64,000 nucleotides of DNA from Paenibacillus sp. FSL H8-0537 (GCF_038051995.1 NZ_CP150290.1:4950001-5014000), one strand, 5' to 3'; shown: positions 1 to 9,171, counted from the first letter of the stretch. Numbers and translations: made by a program. The notes: generated by a model not told the origin, from the letters alone.

Positions 1-572
1 ATCATGCTGCGCTCGCGGCGCAGCTCGCTGGCAATCGCCTCGCGCAGCGGCAGATGACCTTCTATCGCCCCGTAATCCTCATACTGACGCTCCAGCAGCC
101 CTCTGACCTCTGCAAACATCGTCGTCTTCCATTCATTCTGCGGGAACAGCAGGGCATCCGCATAACCTACATCAAACGCAATGAAATCTGGCTCCTCATG
201 CACAGTCCGCTTCGTATTCCCTTTAATCTGCGGCAGCCGCAGCGCCCAAGAGGATAACGCAAGTTCACTCGCCTTGCCTTCTTGCCCATTCCTTGTTTTG
301 GTAGCTGCCGGCTTGCTGTAGGAAACGTAGGTGCCGCTTCCCCTTCCGGGCCTGACAAAACCTTCCGCATAAAGCATATCGTAAGCGGCATTGACCGAAC
401 CGCGAGACATGCCATAGCTTTCGGCAAGCCTTCTGCTGGAGGCGAGCTGCTGCCCATCCTCAAGCATCCCAGCGACAATACCTTCGCGCAACGCCAGAAA
501 AAGCGCATCCGCCTTGCGCCCTAGCTCCTCATAATACCGCTCATATGCCGCACGGCAGCGATCATCCATCAT
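1..572 (-). CDS. MocR-family (GntR HTH + aminotransferase-fold) regulator, 5' part only
   Basis: The frame reads leftwards from an ATG pair at 572/569 behind a good AGGAGG site and runs off the left edge of the window without a stop, so only about 190 residues are seen. The N-terminal ~75 residues are a GntR winged helix (ALREGIVAGML, LASSRRLAESYGMSRGSV, GSGTYVS). From about residue 120 a class I aminotransferase-like region begins (DFIAFDVGYADALLFP, YEDYGAIEGHLPLREAIA). That domain order is the MocR architecture, whose known members (PdxR, GabR) sense PLP or related ligands. It is divergent from a pyridoxamine-phosphate-oxidase-family gene at 768, a typical regulator-target arrangement. The effector is inferred, not shown. 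Confidence 0.88.
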   Translation of the reverse strand, partial: MMDDRCRAAYERYYEELGRKADALFLALREGIVAGMLEDGQQLASSRRLAESYGMSRGSVNAAYDMLYAEGFVRPGRGSGTYVSYSKPAATKTRNGQEGKASELALSSWALRLPQIKGNTKRTVHEEPDFIAFDVGYADALLFPQNEWKTTMFAEVRGLLERQYEDYGAIEGHLPLREAIASELRRERSM

Positions 573-629
573 TCAACCTCCTATGACTCTCCTGTTGCCT
601 GCTTCTTCCGTCTATTTCCATCCATTTCA

Positions 630-663
630 AAAGTGGTTCAATAAAATCAATGTAAAGTGGATC
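630..663 (+). promoter_or_regulatory. Candidate MocR operator: tandem direct repeat
   Basis: AAAGTGGTTC (630-639) and AAAGTGGATC (654-663) are direct repeats spaced 24 nt start to start in the divergent intergenic region. MocR regulators characteristically bind direct repeats, so this is a plausible shared operator for the regulator (left) and the oxidase-family gene (right). Binding is inferred from position and repeat form only. Confidence 0.5.
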
Positions 664-767
664 TTTTTATATGTCAATATTCCGTTTAAACTTGCAAATA
701 ACGAGCTGAACGCTTGGCACATCCCCTACTCAAGTTATCGCTATGGTTACGAAAGGAGCAGTCCGCT

Positions 768-1409
768 ATGCGCAGAAAAGAATTTGCAATCGGAAGTGAA
801 GATGTACAAGAGGTTAACGCCTTTTTGGAGGAAATGAGCTATGGCTTTCTAGGAACAGCCAGAGCGGATGGTGCCCCTTCCATTACCCCGCTGAATTACA
901 TTTATTTGAATGGAAACGTTTATTTTCACGGCAGCCGCGCAGGGGATAAAATGGCACTGCTCGGAGCAGATCCGCGCGTCACCTTCTGTGTGGCCAAGGA
1001 ATATGCGATCATTCCTTCCCATTTTACCGATCCGCTGATGGCCTGTCCGGCCTCCGCCTTTTTCAAATCAGTCATTATTGAGGGCACGGCATCGGTTGTC
1101 GAGGATTTGATGGAAAAAGGCGAGGCGCTGCAAGCGCTGATGATCAAGCTCCAGCCAGAAGGCGGGCATTTGCCGATTGCCGGGGATGATCCCGCCTACA
1201 GGGGCAGGCTCAAGGGAGTTGCCGTCGTGAAAATCGAGCCGCAGCAAATCAACGCGAAGTTCAAATTCGGCCAAAATGCCGATGAGCACAAACGCGAAGC
1301 TATTACAACGGGCCTGCTGGCACGCGGACGGGAGCTCGATGCGGAGACGGTCGACCTCATGCGCCGTTACTGCCCGCAACATAAGGAACAAGCTCATCCC
1401 GGCGACTAA
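768..1409 (+). CDS. Pyridoxamine 5'-phosphate oxidase-family flavoprotein (NimA-like)
   Basis: 213 residues with the split-barrel flavin-binding fold of the PNPOx/NimA family: GFLGTARADGAPSITPLNYIYLNGNVYFHG near residues 25-55, then VTFCVAKEY and an AVVKIEPQQINAKFKFGQ segment that ends the barrel. ATG 768 is preferred over the in-frame ATG at 714 because it has a GAAAGGAG site at 751-758 and starts where family members start. The family contains true PNP oxidases, haem-degrading enzymes and nitroimidazole reductases; this length and sequence resemble the NimA-like subgroup, so the substrate is open. The divergent MocR gene suggests vitamin B6-linked control. Confidence 0.8.
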   Translation: MRRKEFAIGSEDVQEVNAFLEEMSYGFLGTARADGAPSITPLNYIYLNGNVYFHGSRAGDKMALLGADPRVTFCVAKEYAIIPSHFTDPLMACPASAFFKSVIIEGTASVVEDLMEKGEALQALMIKLQPEGGHLPIAGDDPAYRGRLKGVAVVKIEPQQINAKFKFGQNADEHKREAITTGLLARGRELDAETVDLMRRYCPQHKEQAHPGD

Positions 1410-1457
1410 CCATACCCCATCCATTTGCAAGTGTGAAACTTATAAATGCTTATATCA

Positions 1458-1519
1458 AAAAAAGCCGAGCGCCCTTCTCCCCTTTGTTGTCGGGAATGAA
1501 GGCCGCACCGGCTTTTTTT
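1458..1519 (+). terminator. Possible intrinsic terminator after the oxidase-family gene
   Basis: AAAAAAGCCG at 1458-1467 pairs with CGGCTTTTTTT at 1509-1519 across a long loop. The T-run follows the stem on the plus strand. The large loop makes it weaker than a typical terminator. Confidence 0.5.
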
Positions 1520-1602
1520 ACGAACTGCTTATTATTTCGATCCGCATATTCTTACGAACTGCTTATCCTAACGAACAACTTATCCTAACGAATTTCTGAC
1601 GG

Positions 1603-2397
1603 CTAACGGATTTCCGACGGGCTCCGTCCGGTATATTGCTTGAATTGGCGGCTGAAGAAAAAAATATCGCGGTAGCCGAGAGCGTCCGCCACCTCCGTCA
1701 CATTCATGCCTGCGTGCATCAGCAGGTGCTGGGCGCGGTCAATGCGGGTGCTGATCATATACGTCTGGACCGACATGCCGATCAGCTCCTTGAATTTCAT
1801 TGAAAAATAACGCGGCGACAGCTGGGCGCGCATTGCAAGATCCTCGACCCGGTGGGCAATGCCGGGATTTTGCCGGACATAATTGGCGACCTCGTGAATC
1901 GCCTCGGTCAGCTGATTGCTCGCTTTTTTCTCCACGGGCGTTTGCTTCGTCACTCGGTCCTCCCGCAGCAGATGGATCATCAGCTGCTTCAGCACAAGGC
2001 GCGCTTCAATTTCCGCCGCATAGGTTTTGACCAAAAACAACCGCACATAACGCGACAGCATATATTCAAAATCTACCGTATCAAGCAGCTGGCGGTACCG
2101 TTCCGGCACCAGCACCGGCTCTTCTGCCGTATCAAAGTGTATGTAAGTTAGAACCAGAGGCTTCTGCGGATTATGGGTCGCACTCGTATAGTCGCCTGGA
2201 CGGAACAAGAAACAGCTTCCTTTACCCACCGGATAATGAACGCCGCCCACTTCGACTTCCCCTTCACCGCTCCATACATAAAATAAATCAAAATTAGCCA
2301 TCGGCTTTTCACGACGCTGCCATTTCCAGCCCGGCTCGCAAACGATCTTCGCGAAAGGCGGCAGCAATAAATATGCATCGGGTGATAAATGCAGCAT
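1603..2397 (-). CDS. AraC-family transcriptional regulator with N-terminal cupin
   Basis: 264 residues. The N-terminal half is a cupin-like sensor (YVWSGEGEVEVGG, HYPVGKGSCFLFRPGDY). The C-terminal ~100 residues contain two AraC helix-turn-helices (VEDLAMRAQLSPRYFSMKFKEL and VTEVADALGYRDIFFFSRQFKQYTG). Start ATG 2397 has AGGAGGG at suitable spacing. This layout is typical of sugar- or metabolite-responsive regulators of Paenibacillus. It is divergent from the aminotransferase at 2588, which may be its target, but no operator is evident. Confidence 0.9.
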   Translation of the reverse strand: MLHLSPDAYLLLPPFAKIVCEPGWKWQRREKPMANFDLFYVWSGEGEVEVGGVHYPVGKGSCFLFRPGDYTSATHNPQKPLVLTYIHFDTAEEPVLVPERYRQLLDTVDFEYMLSRYVRLFLVKTYAAEIEARLVLKQLMIHLLREDRVTKQTPVEKKASNQLTEAIHEVANYVRQNPGIAHRVEDLAMRAQLSPRYFSMKFKELIGMSVQTYMISTRIDRAQHLLMHAGMNVTEVADALGYRDIFFFSRQFKQYTGRSPSEIR

Positions 2398-2527
2398 AAA
2401 ACCCTCCTGATACGTAAGCCTATGCCGTCATCATACACCAGCGCCAAACTTTAGCGCAACCCCGGCTGGCAGTCGTCACATTTTCCAAAAAAATTTGAAT
2501 TTGAAATGGTTCTGACACGTTAAAAAA

Positions 2528-2536
2528 TGATATAAT
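2528..2536 (+). promoter_or_regulatory. Extended -10 promoter for the aminotransferase gene
   Basis: TGATATAAT is a perfect extended -10 (TGn-TATAAT), about 50 nt before the gene start at 2588. No strong -35 lies at 17 nt, which fits extended -10 use. Confidence 0.6.
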
Positions 2537-2587
2537 AGCTCCCGATAAGTATGATCAGAAAATGAATTGATTTTTCGGAAGGATGGA

Positions 2588-3892
2588 ATGAAGTTCATGA
2601 ACCCACTTGCTCAGCAGTTGAATGAGACGCTCTCCGCAGAAAGTCCGAACGTCCATGCCATGTTGTCAGCTTTAGGAAAAGCCATTTATTTCCCGAAGGA
2701 AGGCATACTTAGCCAATCCGCAGAAGCAAAGGCGAAAGCCAAGACGTTTAATGCCACAATCGGCATTGCGATCGAAGGCGGACAGCCGATGCACCTTAAG
2801 GTAATTCAGGATACGTTGACTGCTTACAATCCTAAAGATCTATATGAATATGCGCCCCCTGCGGGCAAACCTGAGCTGCGCGCAGCTTGGCTTGAGAAAA
2901 TGCTGAAAGAAAATCCTTCGCTGGAAGGCAAGCGTCTCAGCAATCCTATCGTCACGAACGCTTTAACGCATGGGCTGAGCATTGTCGCCGACCTGTTCGC
3001 AGATGCGGGCGATACCGTTATTATTCCAAATAAAAACTGGGAAAACTACGAGTTGACCTTCGGCATCCGCCGCGGCGCGGAAATCGTGGAATATCCTCTA
3101 CTTAATGATAGCAACACGTTTAACAGTGAGGGCTTGCGTGAAGCGCTGCTTGCACAGAAGGATAAAGGAAAAGCCATCGTCCTGCTTAACTTCCCGAACA
3201 ACCCGACTGGCTATACGCCAGGCCTCCAAGAAAGCGAAGAGATTGTAGCCGCTGTCAAGGACGCTGCAGATGCAGGCATTAATGTCGTTGTTGTAACCGA
3301 TGACGCTTACTTCGGCTTATTTTTCGAGGATTCGGTTCACGAGTCGCTGTTCGGCAGATTTGCCGACCTGCACCCTCGCGTTCTAGCTATCAAAATCGAC
3401 GGCGCGACGAAAGAGGATTATGTGTGGGGCTTCCGCGTCGGTTTCATTACGTACGCTGCAGCTTCGGACAAAGTATCGAATGCGCTGGAGCAGAAGACGC
3501 TCGGCATTATTCGGGCTACAATTTCCAGCGGACCGCACCCTTCGCAGACGTTTGTGCTGAAGGCTTTGCAATCGCCTGATTTTGACGTGCAGAAAGCGGA
3601 GAAATACGACATTATGAAGGGGCGTGCCAACCGCGTCAAAGCGCTGCTTGATAGCGGCCGTTATGGCGATACGCTAGCCTATTACCCGTTCAACTCCGGT
3701 TATTTCATGTGTCTCAAGCTTAGCGGCGTGTCGGCCGAGGCCGTTCGTGTGCGCCTGCTTGAGGAATACGGCATCGGTACCATTGCCCTTGGCGAGACCG
3801 ATCTTCGCGTCGCTTTCTCCTGCATTGAGGAAGCGGACTTGGAGTCGCTTTACGATACGATTTATAAAGCAGTAACCGAACTGCTCGCTTAA
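2588..3892 (+). CDS. PLP-dependent class I aminotransferase
   Basis: 434 residues of fold type I aminotransferase. PLP contacts and substrate motifs are visible: YAPPAGKPELRAAW, NFPNNPTGYTPG, VVTDDAYFGLFF, and the Schiff-base lysine region KIDGATKEDYVWGFRVGF. ATG 2588 is preferred because GGAAGG precedes it by about 5 nt; a TTG at 2567 would add seven residues without a site, and ATG 2597 is an alternative. It is monocistronic, followed by a terminator, and opposite an AraC gene. The amino donor and pathway cannot be told from the sequence. Confidence 0.87.
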   Translation: MKFMNPLAQQLNETLSAESPNVHAMLSALGKAIYFPKEGILSQSAEAKAKAKTFNATIGIAIEGGQPMHLKVIQDTLTAYNPKDLYEYAPPAGKPELRAAWLEKMLKENPSLEGKRLSNPIVTNALTHGLSIVADLFADAGDTVIIPNKNWENYELTFGIRRGAEIVEYPLLNDSNTFNSEGLREALLAQKDKGKAIVLLNFPNNPTGYTPGLQESEEIVAAVKDAADAGINVVVVTDDAYFGLFFEDSVHESLFGRFADLHPRVLAIKIDGATKEDYVWGFRVGFITYAAASDKVSNALEQKTLGIIRATISSGPHPSQTFVLKALQSPDFDVQKAEKYDIMKGRANRVKALLDSGRYGDTLAYYPFNSGYFMCLKLSGVSAEAVRVRLLEEYGIGTIALGETDLRVAFSCIEEADLESLYDTIYKAVTELLA

Positions 3893-3915
3893 CCATTTCA
3901 GCATTTCATTCCTTT

Positions 3916-3972
3916 CCCCTTGGATAGTAGCCGTGTATAATACGGTTACGGCCAAGGGGTTTATTTTGTTTT
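3916..3972 (+). terminator. Intrinsic terminator after aminotransferase
   Basis: CCCCTTGG (3916-3923) pairs with CCAAGGGG (3952-3959), with an inner CCGT/ACGG stem, followed by a T-rich run. Confidence 0.75.
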
Positions 3973-4029
3973 ATAATAAAATGAGAACAACTGAAATAGA
4001 GCATATGCTGCGTAAGGAGCTGAATAACG

Positions 4030-4749
4030 ATGTATACGATCATGATTGTCGAGGACGATGCGAAGATCGCTGAGCTTCTGCGGGCGCATATTGAGAAATA
4101 TGGCAACACAGCGGTTGTGACGACTGATTTTGCTGGCGTCTTGGAGCAATTCGAGCAGGTAAAGCCGCATATTGTGCTGATGGATATCAACCTGCCAAGC
4201 TTTGACGGGTTTTATTGGTGCCGGCAAATCCGCACCGTTTCCACCTGCCCAATTATTTTCATTTCCGCCCGCAGCGGTGAAATGGATACGGTGCGCGCCA
4301 TCGAAAATGGCGGCGACGACTATTTGACCAAGCCCTTCCATTATGAGGTCGTAATGGCGAAAATCCGCAGCCAGCTAAGGCGTGTTTATGGCGACTATGC
4401 CCAAGCTGCTGGGGAGCGGATGGTCGAGCATGCCGGATTGATTTTGTATCCCGAGCGAATGGAGCTTCATCTATCAGGACAATTTGTAGCTTTGACGAAA
4501 AAGGAAACCGTACTTGTGGAGACGCTGCTCCAGCGCTGCCAAAGGCTTGTAAGCCGGGAAACGATTTTGGAGAAACTGTGGGATGATTATACGTATGTCG
4601 ATGACAATGCGCTTAGCGTCAATATAACGCGAGTTCGCAAGAAGCTGGCTGAGCTCGGGATTGAAGGAGCGCTCGAAACGGTACGCGGCACAGGCTACCG
4701 CCTGAACGACAGCTGGACAAATGGCGATCAGCAGAGCGATCGCCGATGA
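4030..4749 (+). CDS. OmpR-family response regulator, BceR-like
   Basis: 239 residues: receiver domain with acidic pocket VEDD (8-10), phospho-acceptor Asp52 (VLMDINLP) and conserved Lys in LTKPF, then a winged-helix effector domain (TKKETVLVETLLQR, VDDNALSVNITRVRKKL, VRGTGYRL). It overlaps the following kinase start by 4 nt (ATGA). With the kinase and the ABC pair downstream this is a Bce-type antimicrobial-peptide sensing and resistance module. A matching BceR-type site lies at 6253-6266, before the transporter genes. Confidence 0.93.
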   Translation: MYTIMIVEDDAKIAELLRAHIEKYGNTAVVTTDFAGVLEQFEQVKPHIVLMDINLPSFDGFYWCRQIRTVSTCPIIFISARSGEMDTVRAIENGGDDYLTKPFHYEVVMAKIRSQLRRVYGDYAQAAGERMVEHAGLILYPERMELHLSGQFVALTKKETVLVETLLQRCQRLVSRETILEKLWDDYTYVDDNALSVNITRVRKKLAELGIEGALETVRGTGYRLNDSWTNGDQQSDRR

Positions 4750-5762
4750 AGCTTTTTTTACGGGACCAGCTTGCACTTGTATTATTTATGCTTATCCAGC
4801 TCGTCGTAGTGACCACCGTGTTCTGGCTGGATGGCTATAAAGATATGGTTATCGCCTCGTATGCTCTGCTGCTTGGCCTCTGCGTATTTATTGCTTTTCT
4901 GGCTTACCGTTATGTGACCCACCGCCGATTTTATACGCTGCTCAGCAGCACACAGACAGGTCTTGAGGAGTCAATCCAGCAGCTTGAGTCCGCTCCACTC
5001 CCTGCGTCGCTTGCCGAGCTGCTGCAGCTTCAATATCGCCACTACCAGAAACAGATTATTGAAGGCGAGCGCAAGCAGCAAAATCATCTGACCTTTATGA
5101 ACCAGTGGGTGCATCAGATGAAAACGCCGCTTTCCGTGCTGGAGCTTATGCTGTCGGAAGAAGCCGATGAGCGTAACAACAGCATGAGGGAAGAAACAGA
5201 TCGCATTCGCAAAGGGCTCGATATGGTTCTGTACGTCGCCCGGTTGGAAACGTTCGAGCAGGACTTTCAGGTGGAGAAAATTCAGTTGCGGGAGCTTGCC
5301 AACGAGGTGATTTTGGAAAACAGGCGGCTGTTTATTCGCAGCTTCGTGTACCCGGATATGCAAATCGAGGAAAATTTAGTCGTGGAGACAGACGGCAAAT
5401 GGCTGCGTTTTATTATGCAGCAGCTGATTGCCAATGCGGTCAATTATTCAGCAGGCAGCGGCGCGAAAATAACAATTAGCGGCTGCCAAAGCGAGCGTTC
5501 GGTTATCCTTGAGGTGAAGGATTATGGCGTCGGCATTCCCGCCTCTGATTTGAGCCGCATTTTCAACGCCTTTTTCACTGGGGAAAATGGGCGGGCGTTC
5601 AAGGAATCGACGGGCATGGGCCTCTACATTGTCCGAACCGTGCTCGATAAAATGAATCATGAGATCGAGGTTGAATCTAAAGTAGGAGAAGGCAGCGGCA
5701 CGACGATGCGAATTATTTTCCCCTTTGCCGCTGTTCAGTCCTTTAATCCACATACTAAGTAA
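4746..5762 (+). CDS. Intramembrane-sensing histidine kinase, BceS-like
   Basis: 338 residues. Two transmembrane helices (about residues 8-28 and 36-57) are joined by a very short external loop, the mark of intramembrane-sensing kinases that receive their signal from the partner ABC permease instead of binding ligand themselves. Phospho-acceptor His123 lies in NQWVHQMKTPLS. ATPase motifs follow: N-box QQLIANAVNYS, G1 VKDYGVGIP, and G2 STGMGLYIV. Translationally coupled to the regulator. Confidence 0.93.
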   Translation: MKLFLRDQLALVLFMLIQLVVVTTVFWLDGYKDMVIASYALLLGLCVFIAFLAYRYVTHRRFYTLLSSTQTGLEESIQQLESAPLPASLAELLQLQYRHYQKQIIEGERKQQNHLTFMNQWVHQMKTPLSVLELMLSEEADERNNSMREETDRIRKGLDMVLYVARLETFEQDFQVEKIQLRELANEVILENRRLFIRSFVYPDMQIEENLVVETDGKWLRFIMQQLIANAVNYSAGSGAKITISGCQSERSVILEVKDYGVGIPASDLSRIFNAFFTGENGRAFKESTGMGLYIVRTVLDKMNHEIEVESKVGEGSGTTMRIIFPFAAVQSFNPHTK

Positions 5763-5796
5763 TCGTGCTTTAAAGTTTTAAACGTACAAGAACCGA

Positions 5797-5836
5797 ACAA
5801 GCAGACTGTCTTAGGATGGCAATCTGCTTGTTTTTC
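5797..5836 (+). terminator. Intrinsic terminator after the two-component genes
   Basis: ACAAGCAGA (5797-5805) pairs with TCTGCTTGT (5823-5831), followed by TTTT. It lies between convergent genes. Confidence 0.75.
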
Positions 5837-5840
5837 GTAA

Positions 5841-6134
5841 TTATAAGCCTTCCACGACGATCGCTTTTCCAGTAGAGTTTGCCCATCTTATTTTTTTCAA
5901 CGGTTCGTACATTTTCGAGTTGTAAAAGGCCTCGATACTCGGTTTGTTAGGAAACTCCAAAATGACAAGTCTTTTCGGCTGCCAATCTCCTTCCATCGTC
6001 GTTACGCTGCTATCATGAACGATCGGGCGGCCCCCAAAATGTGCCATGACATCAAAAATCTTATTTTCGTATTCCTTGAAGTTTTCCGGGTTAGAAATAG
6101 CAATATCGATCACGAGATATGCGCTCAAATCCAA
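5841..6134 (-). CDS. DUF1330 family protein
   Basis: 97 residues with the dimeric alpha-beta barrel pattern of DUF1330: AYLVIDIAI at the start, HFGGRPIVHDSSVTTMEGDWQPKRLVILEFP in the middle, and AFYNSKMYEPLKKIR near the end. The first codon is TTG 6134, three bases after AAAGGAG; TTG 6128 is better spaced and equally possible. It sits between the Bce regulator genes and the Bce transporter genes on the opposite strand. The function of DUF1330 is not established. Confidence 0.82.
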   Translation of the reverse strand: MDLSAYLVIDIAISNPENFKEYENKIFDVMAHFGGRPIVHDSSVTTMEGDWQPKRLVILEFPNKPSIEAFYNSKMYEPLKKIRWANSTGKAIVVEGL

Positions 6135-6252
6135 CAGCTCCTTTCGTTGATGAGGAAGTGCAGCTTCCCCTTCCTTGCGTTCAGTATACGAACTAGAGTG
6201 GAGAATTGATCTTGCTTCCCCTATTGATACAAAAGCGGGCAGCGTTGTTATC

Positions 6253-6266
6253 TTACAAAGCTGTAA
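6253..6266 (+). promoter_or_regulatory. BceR-type operator TTACA-N4-TGTAA
   Basis: TTACA (6253-6257), AAGC spacer, TGTAA (6262-6266): an exact match to the inverted repeat TnACA-N4-TGTAA recognised by BceR-like regulators. It stands about 85 nt before the ATPase start, with a TATACT -10-like element at 6311-6316. Confidence 0.8.
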
Positions 6267-6350
6267 GGTAAATGAAAGCTGCGTTCATAGGAGCAGGCGC
6301 GGATGGGGGGTATACTGGGTTTATCGACAATCAAGCAAGGGGAGATCAAA

Positions 6351-7121
6351 TTGGAATTGCTATATGCACGAAACCTGAACAAAATTTATCCCGGCAAAGT
6401 AACCTATAAAGCGCTGACCAACATTGATTTAACGATCCAGCAAGGGGAATTCGTCGGTATTATGGGCCCTTCGGGCAGCGGCAAAACAACGCTGCTGAAC
6501 ATGGTATCGACGATCGACAAGCCCACTTCTGGCGAGCTGCGCATTGCTGGCCAAGACCCGTATGAGCTGTCACGGGAAAAGCTTGCTTTTTTCCGCCGGC
6601 GGGAGCTTGGCTTCGTCTTTCAATCGTTTAATTTGCTTGATACGCTGACGGTCAGCGAAAATATTATGCTGCCGCTCACGCTCGATGGCACAAATATCGT
6701 CCAAATGAAGCTGCGAGCCGCCTCCATCATGGAAAAACTCGGTATTGCTGAGCTTTCGGACAAACGAACGTATGAAATATCCGGCGGCCAGGCGCAGCGT
6801 ACGGCCATTGCCCGAGCACTCATCCATAACCCGAAGCTGCTGCTGGCCGACGAGCCGACAGGCAACCTCGATTCCAAATCAGCACGCGATGTCATGGAGC
6901 TGATGAGCAGGCTCAATCGCGAGGATAACACGACGATGATGCTCGTTACACATGACGCTATGGCGGCGAGCTATTGTCACCGGGTTATTTTTATTAAAGA
7001 TGGCCAGTTTTACAGTGAAGTGAATTGCGGCGACAACCGTGCAGCTTTTTATCAGAAAATTATTAATGTGCTTGCTCTGCTTGGGGGGACTGAAAATGAA
7101 TTTCCGACAGTTCGCGTTTAA
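6351..7121 (+). CDS. Bce-type ABC transporter ATP-binding protein
   Basis: 256 residues from TTG 6351, chosen because AAGGGGAG lies 5 nt before it and the protein then begins as family members do (LELLYARNLNKIYPG); an ATG at 6303 has no site. Walker A GPSGSGKTT, Q-loop FVFQSFNLL, signature ISGGQAQR, Walker B LLLADEPTGNLD, H-loop LVTHD. It overlaps the permease start by 26 nt. BceA-type ATPases power a permease that protects lipid II-cycle targets from peptide antibiotics and also drives the kinase. Confidence 0.92.
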   Translation: MELLYARNLNKIYPGKVTYKALTNIDLTIQQGEFVGIMGPSGSGKTTLLNMVSTIDKPTSGELRIAGQDPYELSREKLAFFRRRELGFVFQSFNLLDTLTVSENIMLPLTLDGTNIVQMKLRAASIMEKLGIAELSDKRTYEISGGQAQRTAIARALIHNPKLLLADEPTGNLDSKSARDVMELMSRLNREDNTTMMLVTHDAMAASYCHRVIFIKDGQFYSEVNCGDNRAAFYQKIINVLALLGGTENEFPTVRV

Positions 7122-9036
7122 TAATGTGCTGCGCCGCAAGCGGACGTATGCCGCGCATTTTATGAGCAGCTCGTTCGCGGTCATGATTTTTTTCATCTAT
7201 TCGGTGCTGCTGTATCATCCGGATTTGCAGGGGGAAATCGCTGCTAGCAGTCCAACTGCCTCTATGCTTGGCACGATGGGACTGAAAATTTCGCAATATT
7301 TAATCGTTATTTTTTCATTTCTGTTTTTGATGTATTCCGCCGGTGCCTTCCTGAAGGCGCGTAAACGTGAATTCGGCATTTTGATGCTGCTCGGCATGTC
7401 AGACAAGCAGTATCGCAGATTGATTTTTGTAGAAAATATAATCATTGGCCTCATTTCCACTGTTTTTGGAATCGGCTTTGGCATTTTGTTCACCAAGCTG
7501 TTTTTGCTTATAACCGAACGGCTGCTGGTCCTGCAGCAAGGACTCGAATTCCTCGTCCCTATCCAGAGCGTGATGATTACGGCAGGCGCTTTTTTAATCG
7601 TATTTCTGCTTCTGTCCATACTCGCGTCGCGCCTTGGGCGGAAATCTCAGCTGCTTGAGCTGATTCGTTCAGATGAGAAGCCCAAGAAGGAGCCGAAAGC
7701 TTCCGTGCTGTTATCGCTGCTCGCTGCCGTTCTTTTGCTTGCAGGCTACGGAATGGTATTTTATTTTGTACTGGGTCGCGCCTTCTCACTGACACTTCTC
7801 GCAGCCGCCATTGGCAGTGTCATATTAGGGACTTATTTTCTGTTTACACAGCTCAGCGTGTATGTGATTCGTGCACTGCGCGGACGAGAAAGCTTATTGC
7901 TGCGTAAAATCAATTTGTTGACGCTCTCCGATCTCGCTTACCGAATGAGAGACAATGCCAATATGTTTTTCATGGTGGCAACGGTAACGGCGGTTGCCTT
8001 GTGCGGCATGGGCACTTGCCTTGCGATCGGTGATCCGAATCTGTCGGAAAAAGACAACCCTTACGCTTTTATTTATGAATCCTTTGGCGGTGATAGCGAA
8101 TCTCTGGCGCAAAGTGAATTACAAACGAAGCAGCACCTGGCGTTATTGGAGCATAGACTATCAGAGGGCGGCTTTACTTTTACAAAAGGCGCTTCACACA
8201 TTAAAAACACGGAAGAATGGCAGTCGGTCATGAGTCTGTCCGAATACAATCAGCTTGCCACTGCACTCGGGTTCGCCGCCGAGACGCTAAATGTGCCCAG
8301 CGAAGCTTTTATCGCCTCAGGCAAAGTCTCGCGCGCCCAGAACGTGACGGCCTTTGAGCCCATTTTGGATTTAGGAAACGTCGCGCCAGGCGAAAAGCAG
8401 CGGAAGCTTACTGTAGTAAAGAGACTTCCTTCTTTCGTATTAAATAATTACAATGATGTTTATGTCGTTTCAGATGATTATTTCCAAGCGATGAACCGAA
8501 TGAAAGACGACACGAACCAGGTCACCTATTATTATGTCATTCCCAATTGGATCGACACGATCGGCGTGGCGCAAAGCGTTATGAAGGAAATCCCACAGGA
8601 CACGCAGGGCTATTATAATATACGGTCACTCGTAATTGAATGGTATGAATTCAAGCAGCTTAACGGGCTATTGCTTATTATAAGCGTGCTTGTGGGCGGG
8701 GTCTTTTTCACCTATGCTGTCAGCTTTATTTACTTTAGGCTGTATGCCGATTTAGAGCGGGACGAAAAGCAATACCAGATGATTAGCAAAATCGGCCTCA
8801 GCGGCAAGGAGCTGAACCGGCTGGTTACAAGGCAACTGCTCATTATGTTTTTCCTGCCCTTTGCGATTGCGCTTGTGCATGGCATCGTCGCCTTTATAAA
8901 TATTGCGCTGCTGCTCGATATCTCGATGCTGAACGCAGCGTTAATGATCTATATTAGCTTCTTCCTCCTCCAACTCGCCTATTTCCTCATGATTCGCTGG
9001 CGGTATTTGCGCCATATGCATCTCAAGCTTGCATAA
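7096..9036 (+). CDS. Bce-type ABC transporter permease (FtsX/BceB-like)
   Basis: 646 residues from ATG 7096 (GGGGGGACT before it). Ten hydrophobic helices are arranged as in BceB: one N-terminal, groups near residues 55-80, 100-190 and 210-300, and three at the C-terminus, with a large external domain of about 200 residues (about 320-530) between helices 7 and 8. That external domain is the family's peptide-recognition element. Together with the ATPase, kinase and regulator this completes a Bce module; the peptide is not predictable. Confidence 0.92.
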   Translation: MNFRQFAFNNVLRRKRTYAAHFMSSSFAVMIFFIYSVLLYHPDLQGEIAASSPTASMLGTMGLKISQYLIVIFSFLFLMYSAGAFLKARKREFGILMLLGMSDKQYRRLIFVENIIIGLISTVFGIGFGILFTKLFLLITERLLVLQQGLEFLVPIQSVMITAGAFLIVFLLLSILASRLGRKSQLLELIRSDEKPKKEPKASVLLSLLAAVLLLAGYGMVFYFVLGRAFSLTLLAAAIGSVILGTYFLFTQLSVYVIRALRGRESLLLRKINLLTLSDLAYRMRDNANMFFMVATVTAVALCGMGTCLAIGDPNLSEKDNPYAFIYESFGGDSESLAQSELQTKQHLALLEHRLSEGGFTFTKGASHIKNTEEWQSVMSLSEYNQLATALGFAAETLNVPSEAFIASGKVSRAQNVTAFEPILDLGNVAPGEKQRKLTVVKRLPSFVLNNYNDVYVVSDDYFQAMNRMKDDTNQVTYYYVIPNWIDTIGVAQSVMKEIPQDTQGYYNIRSLVIEWYEFKQLNGLLLIISVLVGGVFFTYAVSFIYFRLYADLERDEKQYQMISKIGLSGKELNRLVTRQLLIMFFLPFAIALVHGIVAFINIALLLDISMLNAALMIYISFFLLQLAYFLMIRWRYLRHMHLKLA

Positions 9037-9171
9037 TGAGGGTAATGCGTTGAAGGCTCGCAGAGCTGTATATAGCCAAAGCTTATGAATATATAGGAAA
9101 AGGGTCTTGGACGCTAACAGACGCTTTATGCAAAAATAAGGCATATTGATTTAGGCAAAGGACTGATTCGT

